DNA of 26,738 nucleotides from an uncultured Caryophanales bacterium (GCA_947165725.1 CAMVBL010000010.1:1-26738), one strand, 5' to 3'; counted from the stretch's first letter, positions 15,464-23,530 are shown. The notes: generated from the sequence alone by a model not told the origin. Translations and numbers: made by a program.

Positions 15464-16524
15464 TATTTGTCTTCTCCTTCAGCCTTTGGAGCTTCCTTGG
15501 CTTCTTCAGCAGCGGCTGGAGCTTCTTCACCTTCAGCTTTTGGGGCTTTTGGTTTAGCGGCTCTGCGTTGTTGTTTTTCAGCGTTACGGCGAGCTTCTCT
15601 TTCGGCTTGTTCTTTTTCATAAGCTTCTTGACGGGCTTGTCTTTCAGCTCTGATCTTTGCTAATTTTTCAGCGTTTTCTTTTTCTGTTTGGCGAATGACT
15701 TCTTTCATTGTGACAGCTTCGCCTTCATCTTTTGTATAGGCCACGACTGGGACACCGTTCTTACTTTCAACGATAGCGTCAGCGATGACGGCTAAGATTA
15801 AACTGAAGGAACGAACTGCATCGTCGTTAGCTGGAATGACATAGTCAACGACATCTGGATCACTGTTTGTGTCAACGATAGCGAAGACTGGGATGCCTAA
15901 CTTTCTAGCTTCGGCAACAGCATTGTGTTCAATGCGTGGGTCAATAACGAACATGGCGTTAGGAATTTTTCTCATTTCCTTAATACCATCTAAGTTCTTG
16001 GATAATTTTTCTTTTTCTCTTCTGAGTTGAGCGGCTTCAACTTTGCTTAATAAATCAAGTTCGCCTTCTTCTTCTCTTCTTTCGAGATCTTTCAAGTATC
16101 TAATTCTGGATTGGATGGTCTTGAAGTTTGTTAATGTACCACCTAACCAACGGTTGGTGATGTAGAAACTGCCAGAACGTAAAGCTTCTTGTTGGACAGC
16201 TTCTTGGCATTGTTTCTTTGTACCGACGAATAAGACTTTGCCACCATTATCAACGATTTCTTTCATTTTGGCGTAGGCAACTGTAATTGCGTCGACTGTT
16301 TGTTGTAAGTCAATGATGTAAACACCATTTCTTGCACCATAGATGTACTTTTTCATCTTTGGGTTCCATCTACGGGTTTGATGACCAAAATGAGCACCGG
16401 CTTCGAGAAGTTTTCTCATTGTAATAACTGGTGCATCAGGATCATGCATAACTGCTTCCATTGTTGGGGCAGCTTGTTCTGGAGCTTGTTCAGCTTCGAG
16501 AACTTCTTTCTTTTCTTCTGCCAT
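15463..16524 (-). CDS. rpsB: 30S ribosomal protein S2, with extended ends
   Basis: The S2 core is unmistakable: [63 protein letters not shown], and the C-terminal [20 protein letters not shown]. The start is ATG 16524, with AAGGAGG placed well before it; the open frame runs 29 codons further upstream through the leader RNA but without a good start. At 353 residues the protein is some 100 longer than typical S2: about 36 extra residues at the N-terminus (Glu/Ala-rich) and a long C-terminal tail rich in Arg, Glu, Ala and Lys. The tail role is unknown; it probably lies on the ribosome surface. Confidence 0.97.
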   Translation of the reverse strand: MAEEKKEVLEAEQAPEQAAPTMEAVMHDPDAPVITMRKLLEAGAHFGHQTRRWNPKMKKYIYGARNGVYIIDLQQTVDAITVAYAKMKEIVDNGGKVLFVGTKKQCQEAVQQEALRSGSFYITNRWLGGTLTNFKTIQSRIRYLKDLERREEEGELDLLSKVEAAQLRREKEKLSKNLDGIKEMRKIPNAMFVIDPRIEHNAVAEARKLGIPVFAIVDTNSDPDVVDYVIPANDDAVRSFSLILAVIADAIVESKNGVPVVAYTKDEGEAVTMKEVIRQTEKENAEKLAKIRAERQARQEAYEKEQAEREARRNAEKQQRRAAKPKAPKAEGEEAPAAAEEAKEAPKAEGEDK

Positions 16525-16637
16525 TTTTAGGCCTCCTTTTGTTGTACCTCCATTGCTTCGAAGAACCCGACCACTTGTTTTCAACAAGCACATTGGCGGT
16601 TCAATCCACAATGTGTGTATTTGCTGTATTCACAGCG
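16525..16637 (-). promoter_or_regulatory. Structured 5' leader of rpsB, candidate S2 autoregulatory RNA
   Basis: The leader of about 113 nt can fold two ways. In one, CACATTG 16609-16615 pairs with CAATGTG 16589-16595 (minus-strand reading). In the other, GAACC 16598-16602 and CCA 16594-16596 pair with TGG 16571-16573 and GGTTC 16563-16567, enclosing a perfect hairpin CTTGTT/AACAAG (16583-16588 with 16574-16579, GAA loop). The two share bases at 16594-16595 and exclude each other. Feedback by S2 is inferred from position and from known S2 leaders in other bacteria. Confidence 0.5.
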
Positions 16638-16643
16638 TTTAAT

Positions 16644-16672
16644 ATATTAACAAAACTCTAGTGAGCGCGCAA
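16644..16672 (-). promoter_or_regulatory. Likely promoter of rpsB-tsf
   Basis: Minus-strand TTGCGC (16667-16672), 17-nt spacer, TAATAT (16644-16649). The -35 is weak (TTG only). It lies between the xerC stop and the rpsB leader. Confidence 0.45.
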
Positions 16673-16686
16673 GAAAAATATAAATA

Positions 16687-17589
16687 TTATTTCTTTTTAG
16701 CTCTTGGGTGAGCAGACATATACGTTTCTTTCATCGCTTCCTCTGTGACGTGAGTGTAGACCTGTGTCGCGTTTATGCTCTCGTGTCCGAGGAGTTCCTG
16801 GATAACACGGAGGTCCGCTCCGTTTTCTAATAAGTGTGTCGCAAATGAGTGTCTGAGAATGTGTGGGTGTAAACCTACAAATACACCTGTTTTCTCTTCA
16901 ATAGCGTCCAAGATATACTCTAGTCCTCTAGTCGTTAACTTTTTACCTTTAGCGTTTAAGAATAAGGAAGCTGGATGGTCCTTGCTCTTTTTTAATAGTT
17001 CCATTCTTTCATGTTCAATATAGTACTTGATGGCTTTTTGACAATCAGGGGCAAAAGGAACGATTCTTTCCTTGTTACCTTTGCCCAAAACACGTACCAC
17101 CCTGTCTCTTAATTGCACATCTTGGACATTTAGGTTTACTAATTCTTCCGCTCGAATACCAGAATAATAGAGCAAACTTAGGATTGCTTGGTCACGAGAT
17201 TTAAGTGAATCTTGTCTTTCAGCGTTTCTTTTAAAAATCTGTTCAATTTGATCTTTGTAAAGAGCATGAGGATATTTTGTTGGCACCTTAGGGGCGCTTA
17301 TAAAAATGAATGGGTTATCATCTAAGTAACCTACATTTACCATATATTTATAGAAGTGTCTTAACGATGATAGACGTCTCTTACAGCTTCTCTTACTAAC
17401 GCCTCTAGCCATTTCTTCCGTTAAGAAATTACGGATGATCATCGTATCCACTTTCTCTAAAAGAACATCTTCCTTAAAAAGATAAGCACAAAACTTATCA
17501 ATGTCTTCTTGATAACTAGAGACTGTCTTTTTGGAGTAGTTTCTGACATTTAAGAGATGATCTAAAAACTCTTGTTCAGGTTTATTCAT
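16687..17589 (-). CDS. xerC: Tyrosine recombinase of the XerC/CodV type
   Basis: This site-specific recombinase resolves chromosome dimers at dif together with XerD. It has 300 residues: an N-terminal SAM-like core-binding domain (about 1-90) and a C-terminal catalytic domain with the full RKHRHY set (Arg in YSGIRAEEL, HILRHSFATHLLENGAD, LLGHESINATQVYTHV with the nucleophile Tyr). The place next to topA matches xerC/codV of Bacillus rather than a phage integrase; no att-like repeats are seen. There is no clear ribosome binding site; a TATGAT at 17596-17601 ends 6 nt before the ATG. The trmFO, hslUV and codY genes that flank it in Bacillus are absent. Confidence 0.93.
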   Translation of the reverse strand: MNKPEQEFLDHLLNVRNYSKKTVSSYQEDIDKFCAYLFKEDVLLEKVDTMIIRNFLTEEMARGVSKRSCKRRLSSLRHFYKYMVNVGYLDDNPFIFISAPKVPTKYPHALYKDQIEQIFKRNAERQDSLKSRDQAILSLLYYSGIRAEELVNLNVQDVQLRDRVVRVLGKGNKERIVPFAPDCQKAIKYYIEHERMELLKKSKDHPASLFLNAKGKKLTTRGLEYILDAIEEKTGVFVGLHPHILRHSFATHLLENGADLRVIQELLGHESINATQVYTHVTEEAMKETYMSAHPRAKKK

Positions 17590-17611
17590 ACATTAATCAT
17601 AACAAAAATAA

Positions 17612-17637
17612 GAAAAAAACGGATTTACTTCCGCTTT
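17612..17637 (-). terminator. Intrinsic terminator overlapping the topA stop codon
   Basis: Minus-strand CGGA 17630-17633 pairs with TCCG 17620-17623, extended by A-T and G-U pairs, then seven T and a further T-rich stretch. The topA TAA lies in the loop. Short stem, so strength is uncertain. Confidence 0.6.
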
Positions 17638-19745
17638 TTCCTTAAGATTCTTTCCATGTGATTGCACTTTGGATAATTGATACATCCAAGGAAGTAGCCG
17701 AATCTACCTTTCTTCTTGACGAGATAACCGTCGCAATCAGGGCAATCTTTGACTTTCTTTTCTTCTTCAATCACTGGAGAAGTATTTGAACTCGCTACTT
17801 TTCTAGTGTAACGGCATTTTGGGAAATTGGAACATGTGATGAAGGAGTTACCATTTTTGTTTCTTAGTAATAATTCACCACCACATTCAGGACACTTTTC
17901 ACCAATTGGAGTTGGCTTTGGTGCATCGCTTTCTTGCTTTTGAACGTATTTACATTCTGGGAAGTTGGAGCAGCCAACGAATTGACCATTTTTACCTTCC
18001 TTAATCACTAGTGGCGCACCACATTTTGGGCACTTTTCACCAGTTTCAACAAAGCTTTCTTTATACATGATTTTGCTAACTCTATCGAATTCTTCGATAA
18101 ATGGATAGTAGAAATCATTTAAAATCTTACTTCTGGATTGGTTACCTTCTTCAATGTTGTCGAGTTTCTTTTCCATCGTCGCTGTGTACTTGGTGTTAAC
18201 GATTTCTGGGAAGTATTTATTCAAGACAACAGAAGTTAAGTTACCTTGTTTTGTGGTAATTAAGATACCATTTTCGTTATCAACATATTTTCTCTTTCTG
18301 ATGGTATCAATTGTGGAAGCATATGTTGATGGCCTACCAATACCGACTTCTTCCATAAGTCTAACAATCTTCGCTTCAGAATAATGGGCTGGAGGTTGTG
18401 TAAACTTTTGTTCAGTTTCTTTAAGCGTGACTTCGAATTGTTCATCATTTTCAAAGTCTGGGAAGAATTCGAAATGATTTTCTTCTTTTTCCGCATCTTT
18501 ATAGATGGCTTCATAGCCTTGGAAGAGGGTACGAGTTAAATCTAATTTGAACATTAAGCCATCACCTTCTAAGAAGACGGTCATTTGCTCATCTTTCTTA
18601 GACTGCATCAAAGATGCAAGTGTGCGGTTATAGATTAATTTATAAAGATTATATTGATCGTTTGTTAAGAATTTTCTAACGGATTCTGGAGTACGATGGT
18701 TGCTTGTTGGACGAATCGCTTCGTGAGCATCTTGCATCATACTGACTTGTCTAATCTTTTTCGCATGACCTAAATATTCTTTACCGAATTTTTCAGTAAT
18801 ATAGTCAGTCGCACGTTGGACGAACGTTGGTGATAAACGTGTACTATCAGTACGCATATAGGTGATTAAACCAACGTGTTCGCCATCGACTTCAATACCT
18901 TCATATAGTTGCTGCGCAACTAATTGGGTTTTCTTTGTTTTAAATTTTAAACGAGAGAAAGCTTCTTGTTGTAAGGTGGAAGTGATGAATGGTTCTTTAC
19001 TTTCACTAATCTTGATTTTCTTTTCAACCTTAGCAACGTTTAACTTTTCTGGAATTCTATCTAAAATAGCGTGAGCTTGTTCACTATTCTTGATTTCAAC
19101 ATCTTGTCCATTATCAGAAAGTAAAGCGACACTGAATTCTTTATTGAACGCTTTAATCTTGGTGGTAATTGTCCAATATTCTTCTGGCACGAATTTAGCG
19201 ATTTCATCATCGTGATCCGCAATCATCTTTAATGTAGCGGATTGCACTCTACCAGCGGAACGGGAGTGAATTTTCTTAAATAAAAGTGTGGATAATTTGA
19301 AGCCAATAATACGGTCAATAATACGACGTGTTTCTTGAGAAGAAACAAGTGACTTATTAATGGTTCTTGGATGATTCATGGCCTCACTAATGGAATCACG
19401 AGTAATTTCATGGAATTCTAATCTCTTAGTGGTTTCAACATCCAAGCCTAAAACTTGGGCTAAGTGCCAGGCAATAGCTTCACCTTCTCTATCAGGGTCG
19501 GTTGCTAATATAACTTCATCGCATTTATCCATCGCGTTTTTAAGTTCGCGAACAATGTGTTGTTTGTCTTTATTGATAATATATGTGGGCGAAAAATCGT
19601 TATTAACATCCACGCCTAAACCATCTTTTCCAGATGTGGCTAAGTCACGAATATGTCCGAGTGACGCCATGACGATATAGTTGTCACCTAGATAGCGCTT
19701 GATGGTTGTACATTTGGCAGGTGATTCAACAATAACTAACTTCAT
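17625..19745 (-). CDS. topA: DNA topoisomerase I
   Basis: This type IA topoisomerase relaxes negative supercoils. It has 706 residues from ATG 19745 (MKLVIVESPAK, the canonical start of the TOPRIM domain with the catalytic Glu). The TOPRIM acidic motif is in ILATDPDREGEAIAWHL, and the active-site Tyr296 is in GLITYMRTDSTRLS. Three C-terminal four-cysteine zinc ribbons (CPKCG, CPECG and CPDCD, each closed by CxNxPxC) follow; the open frame reaches 19793 only through a TTG that is really the -35 TTGACA of its own promoter. GGAAAAG serves as the ribosome binding site. Confidence 0.98.
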   Translation of the reverse strand: MKLVIVESPAKCTTIKRYLGDNYIVMASLGHIRDLATSGKDGLGVDVNNDFSPTYIINKDKQHIVRELKNAMDKCDEVILATDPDREGEAIAWHLAQVLGLDVETTKRLEFHEITRDSISEAMNHPRTINKSLVSSQETRRIIDRIIGFKLSTLLFKKIHSRSAGRVQSATLKMIADHDDEIAKFVPEEYWTITTKIKAFNKEFSVALLSDNGQDVEIKNSEQAHAILDRIPEKLNVAKVEKKIKISESKEPFITSTLQQEAFSRLKFKTKKTQLVAQQLYEGIEVDGEHVGLITYMRTDSTRLSPTFVQRATDYITEKFGKEYLGHAKKIRQVSMMQDAHEAIRPTSNHRTPESVRKFLTNDQYNLYKLIYNRTLASLMQSKKDEQMTVFLEGDGLMFKLDLTRTLFQGYEAIYKDAEKEENHFEFFPDFENDEQFEVTLKETEQKFTQPPAHYSEAKIVRLMEEVGIGRPSTYASTIDTIRKRKYVDNENGILITTKQGNLTSVVLNKYFPEIVNTKYTATMEKKLDNIEEGNQSRSKILNDFYYPFIEEFDRVSKIMYKESFVETGEKCPKCGAPLVIKEGKNGQFVGCSNFPECKYVQKQESDAPKPTPIGEKCPECGGELLLRNKNGNSFITCSNFPKCRYTRKVASSNTSPVIEEEKKVKDCPDCDGYLVKKKGRFGYFLGCINYPKCNHMERILRKKRK

Positions 19746-19764
19746 ACGTCTTTTCCGTTTCAAA

Positions 19765-19793
19765 ACTATAAGCCTACTCATAATGCTTGTCAA
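19765..19793 (-). promoter_or_regulatory. Strong promoter of topA
   Basis: Minus-strand TTGACA (19788-19793), exactly 17 nt, TATAGT (19765-19770): perfect -35 and five of six bases at -10. The start near 19758 gives a leader of only about 13 nt. Topoisomerase promoters often respond to supercoiling; not visible here. Confidence 0.8.
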
Positions 19794-19817
19794 CGAGCAA
19801 ATTCCTTTATTCCTTAA

Positions 19818-19842
19818 TTAAATAAAAGAGAACTTTATTTAA
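19818..19842 (-). terminator. Weak hairpin after dprA
   Basis: TTAAATAAA 19834-19842 pairs with TTTATTTAA 19818-19826 (9 bp, all A-T, minus-strand reading), 16 nt after the dprA stop. No clean T-run follows, so termination is doubtful. Confidence 0.3.
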
Positions 19843-19857
19843 GAAAAATTTCCTTTT

Positions 19858-20649
19858 TTAGTCCCAGTGCAAATCTTCTAATATTTGTCTTCCACTTTCC
19901 GCAACATTGGCGCCTTCTTGGATTAAATCGTTATTCACTGTCTCCTCAAAAATGGAATGTGGAACGACGTAGACTGGCTTATTATTGCCCACTGCAAGAT
20001 TAACTGAGATTGTCGTACCACTGACATGAGAATTTATTTGCGGAACGATTAAAGCATCGGAAAGCGCCACTACTAATCTATTACGCATTGGAAAGTGTGT
20101 TTTATCAGGCTCAGACATATTTGGATATTCACTGATGACTAATTCTTCTTTCTTTAGTCTTTCATATAATTCTTTGTTTTCTTCGGGATAACAGTTATCA
20201 ATACCAGAACCCAATACAGCGATTGTTCTCACTTTATTTTCCATTGCTGCAGTATGACCAATAGTATCTATCCCTCTAGCCATACCTGAAACTAGGATTT
20301 TATCTCTTCCCATTTCTTTAACTAGTTTTCTAGTAGCGAGTTCGCCATATTCACTATATTCTCTAGAGCCCACAACTCCATAGCGGCGTTTGTTATCATC
20401 AAGTAATGTGATATCACCATAATAGAAAAGCACTAAAGGTGGACGAAACATCTTTTTTAGAGTATCTGGAAAATCCTTATCTAAATAAGTAATTACTTTG
20501 CTTTTAATACTGTCGCACACCTTTTCCATTTCTGAATAAGGAACATGTTCGTCCTCACGTAAGCGTACAGCGTTAATAATTTTGAATGGATCACCATCAT
20601 ATTTGACAGCGAGGTAAATTAAGATTTTTCTTGAGTCATATTCAATCAT
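19858..20649 (-). CDS. dprA: DNA-processing protein DprA (Smf)
   Basis: DprA loads RecA on incoming single-stranded DNA during natural transformation. The protein has 263 residues. A short N-terminal helical part is followed by RPPLVLFYYGD and the extended Rossmann fold: YGVVGSREYSEYG, LVSGMARGIDTIGHTAAM, VLGSGIDNCYPEEN, EYPNMSEPDKTHFPMRNR, and the GTTISVNLAVGNNKPVYVVP region. The C-terminal winged helix of longer DprA proteins is missing, as in many Firmicutes. A place just before topA matches Bacillus. Its AGGAGG lies inside a terminator hairpin (see 20654-20683), so expression may be low or conditional. No other competence genes are in the window. Confidence 0.96.
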   Translation of the reverse strand: MIEYDSRKILIYLAVKYDGDPFKIINAVRLREDEHVPYSEMEKVCDSIKSKVITYLDKDFPDTLKKMFRPPLVLFYYGDITLLDDNKRRYGVVGSREYSEYGELATRKLVKEMGRDKILVSGMARGIDTIGHTAAMENKVRTIAVLGSGIDNCYPEENKELYERLKKEELVISEYPNMSEPDKTHFPMRNRLVVALSDALIVPQINSHVSGTTISVNLAVGNNKPVYVVPHSIFEETVNNDLIQEGANVAESGRQILEDLHWD

Positions 20650-20653
20650 AAAT

Positions 20654-20683
20654 AAAAAAGCCTCCTATAGATTAAATAGGGGC
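20654..20683 (-). terminator. Intrinsic terminator after rnhB that contains the dprA ribosome binding site
   Basis: Minus-strand GCC/CCTAT (20676-20683) pairs with ATAGG/GGC (20660-20668, one bulged A), then six T (20654-20659) and the dprA ATG at 20649. The 3' arm of the stem is AGGAGGC, the dprA Shine-Dalgarno sequence. Confidence 0.7.
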
Positions 20684-20710
20684 GATTTTTCAAATTTGTC
20701 CGAAATATTT

Positions 20711-21334
20711 TTAAAATAGTGAAACTTTTTCGATAAAACAGGCTCTGACAGGAGCGTAAGTGAAGCGATGTAAGTGTTTTACTGGGCCATACTCTTTGAG
20801 CGCTTCTAGGTGGTCTTTAGTGCCATATCCTTTGTTTTTCTTGATATTGTATTGGGGATATTTTTCATCTAGTTCTAAGCATAAGCGGTCACGGGAAACT
20901 TTCGCTAGAATGGAAGCCGCGGCAATGCACATTGATTGGGCATCACCATGTATAATATCGACTACTGGTTTTGGGTAATTTGGCATCTTCATCGCATCCG
21001 TTAAAACAAGATCAAAATCATGTTTCATATTCTCAATAGCGCGCTGCATTGCCATACGTGAAGCATTATAAATATTAACCTCATCTATTTCATCTGCACT
21101 GACTGATGCAATACCATAGGCGATAGCGTTTTTAATAATGAAATCATAGGCTTCTTCTCTCTTCTTAGCAGTGAGCTTTTTAGAGTCATTAATAAGAGGA
21201 GAAGAGAGTCCTTGAGGCCAGATAACCGCAGCGGCAAAAACTGGTCCGAGTAAACAACCTCGACCGGCTTCATCACAGCCCACTATTAACTTATAACCTT
21301 GAGCGTAATATTGCTCATCTAACTCAAGCGCCAT
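20711..21334 (-). CDS. rnhB: Ribonuclease HII
   Basis: RNase HII removes ribonucleotides from DNA and RNA primers. It has 207 residues. The catalytic acidic set is visible: Asp and Glu in VGCDEAGRG, Asp in LTDAMKMPN, and Asp in IIHGDAQSMCIAAASILAKV. DSKKLTAKKREE and the C-terminal GYGTKDHLEALKEYG...HRFTYAPV are type-2 hallmarks. It overlaps the rbgA end by 11 nt, the same order as in B. subtilis, so it is translated from the lepB-rbgA transcript. It ends ahead of the terminator that overlaps the dprA ribosome binding site. Confidence 0.98.
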   Translation of the reverse strand: MALELDEQYYAQGYKLIVGCDEAGRGCLLGPVFAAAVIWPQGLSSPLINDSKKLTAKKREEAYDFIIKNAIAYGIASVSADEIDEVNIYNASRMAMQRAIENMKHDFDLVLTDAMKMPNYPKPVVDIIHGDAQSMCIAAASILAKVSRDRLCLELDEKYPQYNIKKNKGYGTKDHLEALKEYGPVKHLHRFTYAPVRACFIEKVSLF

Positions 21335-22175
21335 ATTTCTCTAATGTGATTCTTCCTAATAAGCCATCTTTGAATTCTTTGAGTAAAAGAGCTTCGGCGC
21401 GGATTAAATCGTTTTGACCTACACTATCCACGAGTTTTCTTTTCTCAGCAATTTGATTCAAAACTTTGATTCTATCTTCAATTGTTTCAATAGCGAATCT
21501 TTCAAATAAGGCAGACGGGTATTGGTTTCGTAAATAGCCTAAAAGTAGCTCTCCTAATTGTTCATTTGGAAGAATATCTTCGCGAATTGCACCAATTAAG
21601 GCGAGATTTGCAGCCTTTTTCTGGTTTTCGTAGCTCATTGGAAGGATTCCTGGGGTATCTAAAAGGAGGAAATCCTTATTAACTTTGATCCATTGCTCGC
21701 CACGTGTGTATCCAGGCTTATTTTGGACACCTGCAGCCTTTCTTTTAGCGAGTCTGTTAATTAATGATGATTTACCTACATTAGGAATACCAATAATCAT
21801 TGTTCTAATTGGTTGAGGCTTCATGCCTTTAGCCATTTCTTTTGCCCATTTATCTTTTCCTAATGAAATAACGGCTTTAGAAAGAATGGACTCCGCACTA
21901 TTGTTTTTTAAATCCAAAGTGAGAATGATATCGTATTTTTTCTTTAATTCCTCGACCCATGTTTTTGTCGCTTCTGGATCGGCTAAATCGATTTTTGTAA
22001 GAACAATAATCTTCTTTTTATTTTGGATAAGTTTTTCTAAATTTTCGTTAATTGATGAGATAGGAGCACGCGCATCTAAAAGCTCGATGATAACATCAAC
22101 GAGTTTAACCTTATTTTCAACCTCATTTAAAGCCTTATTCATGTGTCCTGGAAACCAATGAATTTGTTGCGCCAT
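21324..22175 (-). CDS. rbgA: Ribosome biogenesis GTPase RbgA (YlqF)
   Basis: This circularly permuted GTPase is needed for late 50S assembly. It has 283 residues from ATG 22175 (MAQQIHWFPGHM, the canonical start), with GAGG 7 nt before it; the 18 codons further upstream overlap lepB and are not family-like. The G motifs come in permuted order: G4 TKID (about 60), then G1 GIPNVGKSS and G3 DTPG, with switch I KPGYTRGEQW between. A C-terminal helical domain, which contacts the ribosome in known RbgA, ends the protein. The neighbours rplS and rnhB match the Bacillus order. Confidence 0.97.
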   Translation of the reverse strand: MAQQIHWFPGHMNKALNEVENKVKLVDVIIELLDARAPISSINENLEKLIQNKKKIIVLTKIDLADPEATKTWVEELKKKYDIILTLDLKNNSAESILSKAVISLGKDKWAKEMAKGMKPQPIRTMIIGIPNVGKSSLINRLAKRKAAGVQNKPGYTRGEQWIKVNKDFLLLDTPGILPMSYENQKKAANLALIGAIREDILPNEQLGELLLGYLRNQYPSALFERFAIETIEDRIKVLNQIAEKRKLVDSVGQNDLIRAEALLLKEFKDGLLGRITLEKYGA

Positions 22176-22185
22176 CTTCTTACCT

Positions 22186-22935
22186 CTAATAGAAAGTTGG
22201 CCAGTGATATTGTTTATTACCAACATCATATTCTGGCGTTAAATCAACATAACAGTTAGGACAAACATTGCCACCTTTTGCGGAATAAGTTTTACCACAA
22301 CTTGAACATGTATATCTCTTTAAATAAAGTTTGCCTTTTCCTTCAATCGCCACTAAAACGCCGAAGAGATTTTCGTATTTAATTGGCTTACCTAAAAAGG
22401 CACAATCTCGGCTAGCTTTACGGTTATCACCTAAGACCCAATATTCATCTTCTCCTAAGGTGATTGGAGCGATAGTATCTTTGCCTGTATAGTCTTCATC
22501 TTGAGAAGGAAGAGTTTTAAATGTCGCTTGTTGTAATTCAAATTCAGAGCCGTTTAAAACATAGATTTTGCCCTTTTCAACTTTGAATGTTTCACCAGGA
22601 AGCGCCACCACTCTTTTAATCTTCTTTTTAGCGTTCTTATAAAGATTGCCTTGAGCATCATAGTCAGTGGAGTCCGGATAATAGGTACTAACAATATCAA
22701 AACGCTTAATGTGATCTAAAGCGGATTTATGAGCATCGATAATACCAAAATCCACTAGTGAACCACTAGCGTCATCTTCTGTGCCGTTTAATGTTGGGGA
22801 CATAGAAGTTCCTGAGACATAAATTAATTCATAATAATAAGAATGAAAAATAAGTGCTCCACTTAAGCAGACAGCGAGAAGCAAAGCAAATGCACCTAAG
22901 GCTCTTAATACTGTGAGAAGTTTCTTGTTTTTCAT
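22186..22935 (-). CDS. lepB: Type I signal peptidase with a C-terminal zinc ribbon
   Basis: Removes signal peptides on the outer face of the membrane. It has one N-terminal TM segment (about 10-31), SGTSMSPTLNG with nucleophile Ser44, KRVVALPGE with the general base Lys107, and the box WVLGDNRKASRDC. After the usual end of the enzyme comes an extra tail of about 45 residues with two cysteine pairs (210/213 and 225/228, CSSCG...CPNC) that reads as a zinc ribbon, outside the cell by topology. At 249 residues it is longer than typical Gram-positive SipS (about 185). There is no ribosome binding site; the -10 TATAAT ends 7 nt before the ATG. rbgA follows after 10 nt. Confidence 0.93.
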   Translation of the reverse strand: MKNKKLLTVLRALGAFALLLAVCLSGALIFHSYYYELIYVSGTSMSPTLNGTEDDASGSLVDFGIIDAHKSALDHIKRFDIVSTYYPDSTDYDAQGNLYKNAKKKIKRVVALPGETFKVEKGKIYVLNGSEFELQQATFKTLPSQDEDYTGKDTIAPITLGEDEYWVLGDNRKASRDCAFLGKPIKYENLFGVLVAIEGKGKLYLKRYTCSSCGKTYSAKGGNVCPNCYVDLTPEYDVGNKQYHWPTFY

Positions 22936-22942
22936 CTATCTC

Positions 22943-22972
22943 ATTATATGAGTATATGCGCGCAAAAGGCAA
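22943..22972 (-). promoter_or_regulatory. Promoter of lepB-rbgA-rnhB, with little or no leader
   Basis: Minus-strand TTGCCT (22967-22972), 18-nt spacer, perfect TATAAT (22943-22948). A start 7 nt past the -10 would be at or next to the lepB ATG, so the message may be leaderless. Confidence 0.6.
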
Positions 22973-22973
22973 T

Positions 22974-22996
22974 AAAAAAGGGCTTTTAACAAGCCC
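22974..22996 (-). terminator. Intrinsic terminator after rplS
   Basis: GGGCTT 22991-22996 pairs with AAGCCC 22980-22985 (minus-strand reading, 5-nt loop), followed by six T. It lies 19 nt past the rplS stop and abuts the lepB -35. Confidence 0.85.
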
Positions 22997-23015
22997 ATTT
23001 TTATCTGTTTGCTGA

Positions 23016-23363
23016 TTAGAGAATTTCTTTAATACGAGCAGATTTGCCAGACAATTTACGGATGTAAGTAATTTTATTTCTTCTAACTTTACCCTTACGG
23101 ACAACTTGGATAGAAGCAATAGATGGAGAATGAACTGGGAAAGTTCTTTCAACACCGATGCCACCACTCATTTTACGAACTGTAAATGTGGCGGAGACAC
23201 CACCTCCACGGCGGGAAATAACGACACCTTGGAAGTTTTGGATACGAGCCTTGTTACCTTCAACGATACGAACGGAAACTTTGACTTCGTCACCAGAAGA
23301 GAATTCTGGTAAATCATTACGTAATTGACTAGCGGTGATCTCTTTAACAAGATTATTGTTCAT
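23016..23363 (-). CDS. rplS: 50S ribosomal protein L19
   Basis: L19 sits at the 30S-50S interface. It has 115 residues from ATG 23363 ([20 protein letters not shown]), the normal family length. Conserved stretches include [23 protein letters not shown] broken by VVISRRGGG, then [21 protein letters not shown] and [19 protein letters not shown]. The frame is open nine codons further (to 23390), but that part contains the AGGAGG and is leader. The AGGAGG-to-ATG spacing is about 12 nt, somewhat long. It is transcribed alone from its own promoter, diverging from rpsP. Confidence 0.98.
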   Translation of the reverse strand: MNNNLVKEITASQLRNDLPEFSSGDEVKVSVRIVEGNKARIQNFQGVVISRRGGGVSATFTVRKMSGGIGVERTFPVHSPSIASIQVVRKGKVRRNKITYIRKLSGKSARIKEIL

Positions 23364-23390
23364 AAATCTTTTTCGACCTCCTACATACAA

Positions 23391-23456
23391 CTATCTCTTG
23401 ATGTTCATTCTCAATTTTGACAGCGGAACACCCGTATCATGTTTTAAAACATGCTC
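23391..23456 (-). promoter_or_regulatory. L19 leader-type regulatory RNA upstream of rplS
   Basis: The rplS 5' leader folds into two elements: a perfect 16-nt palindrome CATGTTTT/AAAACATG (23438-23453), and a 7-bp stem GGTGTTC/GAACATC (23426-23432 with 23400-23406) enclosing a small TCAA/TTGA hairpin. Size, position just before the ribosome binding site, and the GAACATCAAGAG end fit the L19_leader class known from Firmicutes. Assignment is from memory of that class, not a model search. Confidence 0.55.
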
Positions 23457-23460
23457 AAGT

Positions 23461-23489
23461 ATAATAACAATATACAAAGCTATTTGCAA
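23461..23489 (-). promoter_or_regulatory. Promoter of rplS
   Basis: Minus-strand TTGCAA (23484-23489), 17-nt spacer, TATTAT (23461-23466). It starts the RNA just before the leader palindrome. Confidence 0.65.
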
Positions 23490-23530
23490 CCTCTTTTTTA
23501 TCAAATATCATTACTGTAAAGCAAAAATGC

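Noticed and set aside
15048..15557. Open frame of 169 codons on the plus strand opposite tsf/rpsB
   Set aside because: It is antisense to two certain genes, gives a low-complexity Ser/Leu-rich product, and has no ribosome binding site.
16525..16611. Longer rpsB reading frame through the leader
   Set aside because: It has no start with a ribosome binding site; ATG 16524 has AAGGAGG, and the upstream bases form leader RNA structure.
16687..17589. Tyrosine recombinase as a sign of an integrated element
   Set aside because: It sits at the normal xerC/codV place beside topA, with no att repeats, phage genes or composition change around it.
19746..19793. 16 extra N-terminal codons on topA
   Set aside because: The putative TTG start is the -35 TTGACA of a consensus promoter, and MKLVIVESPAK is the family start.
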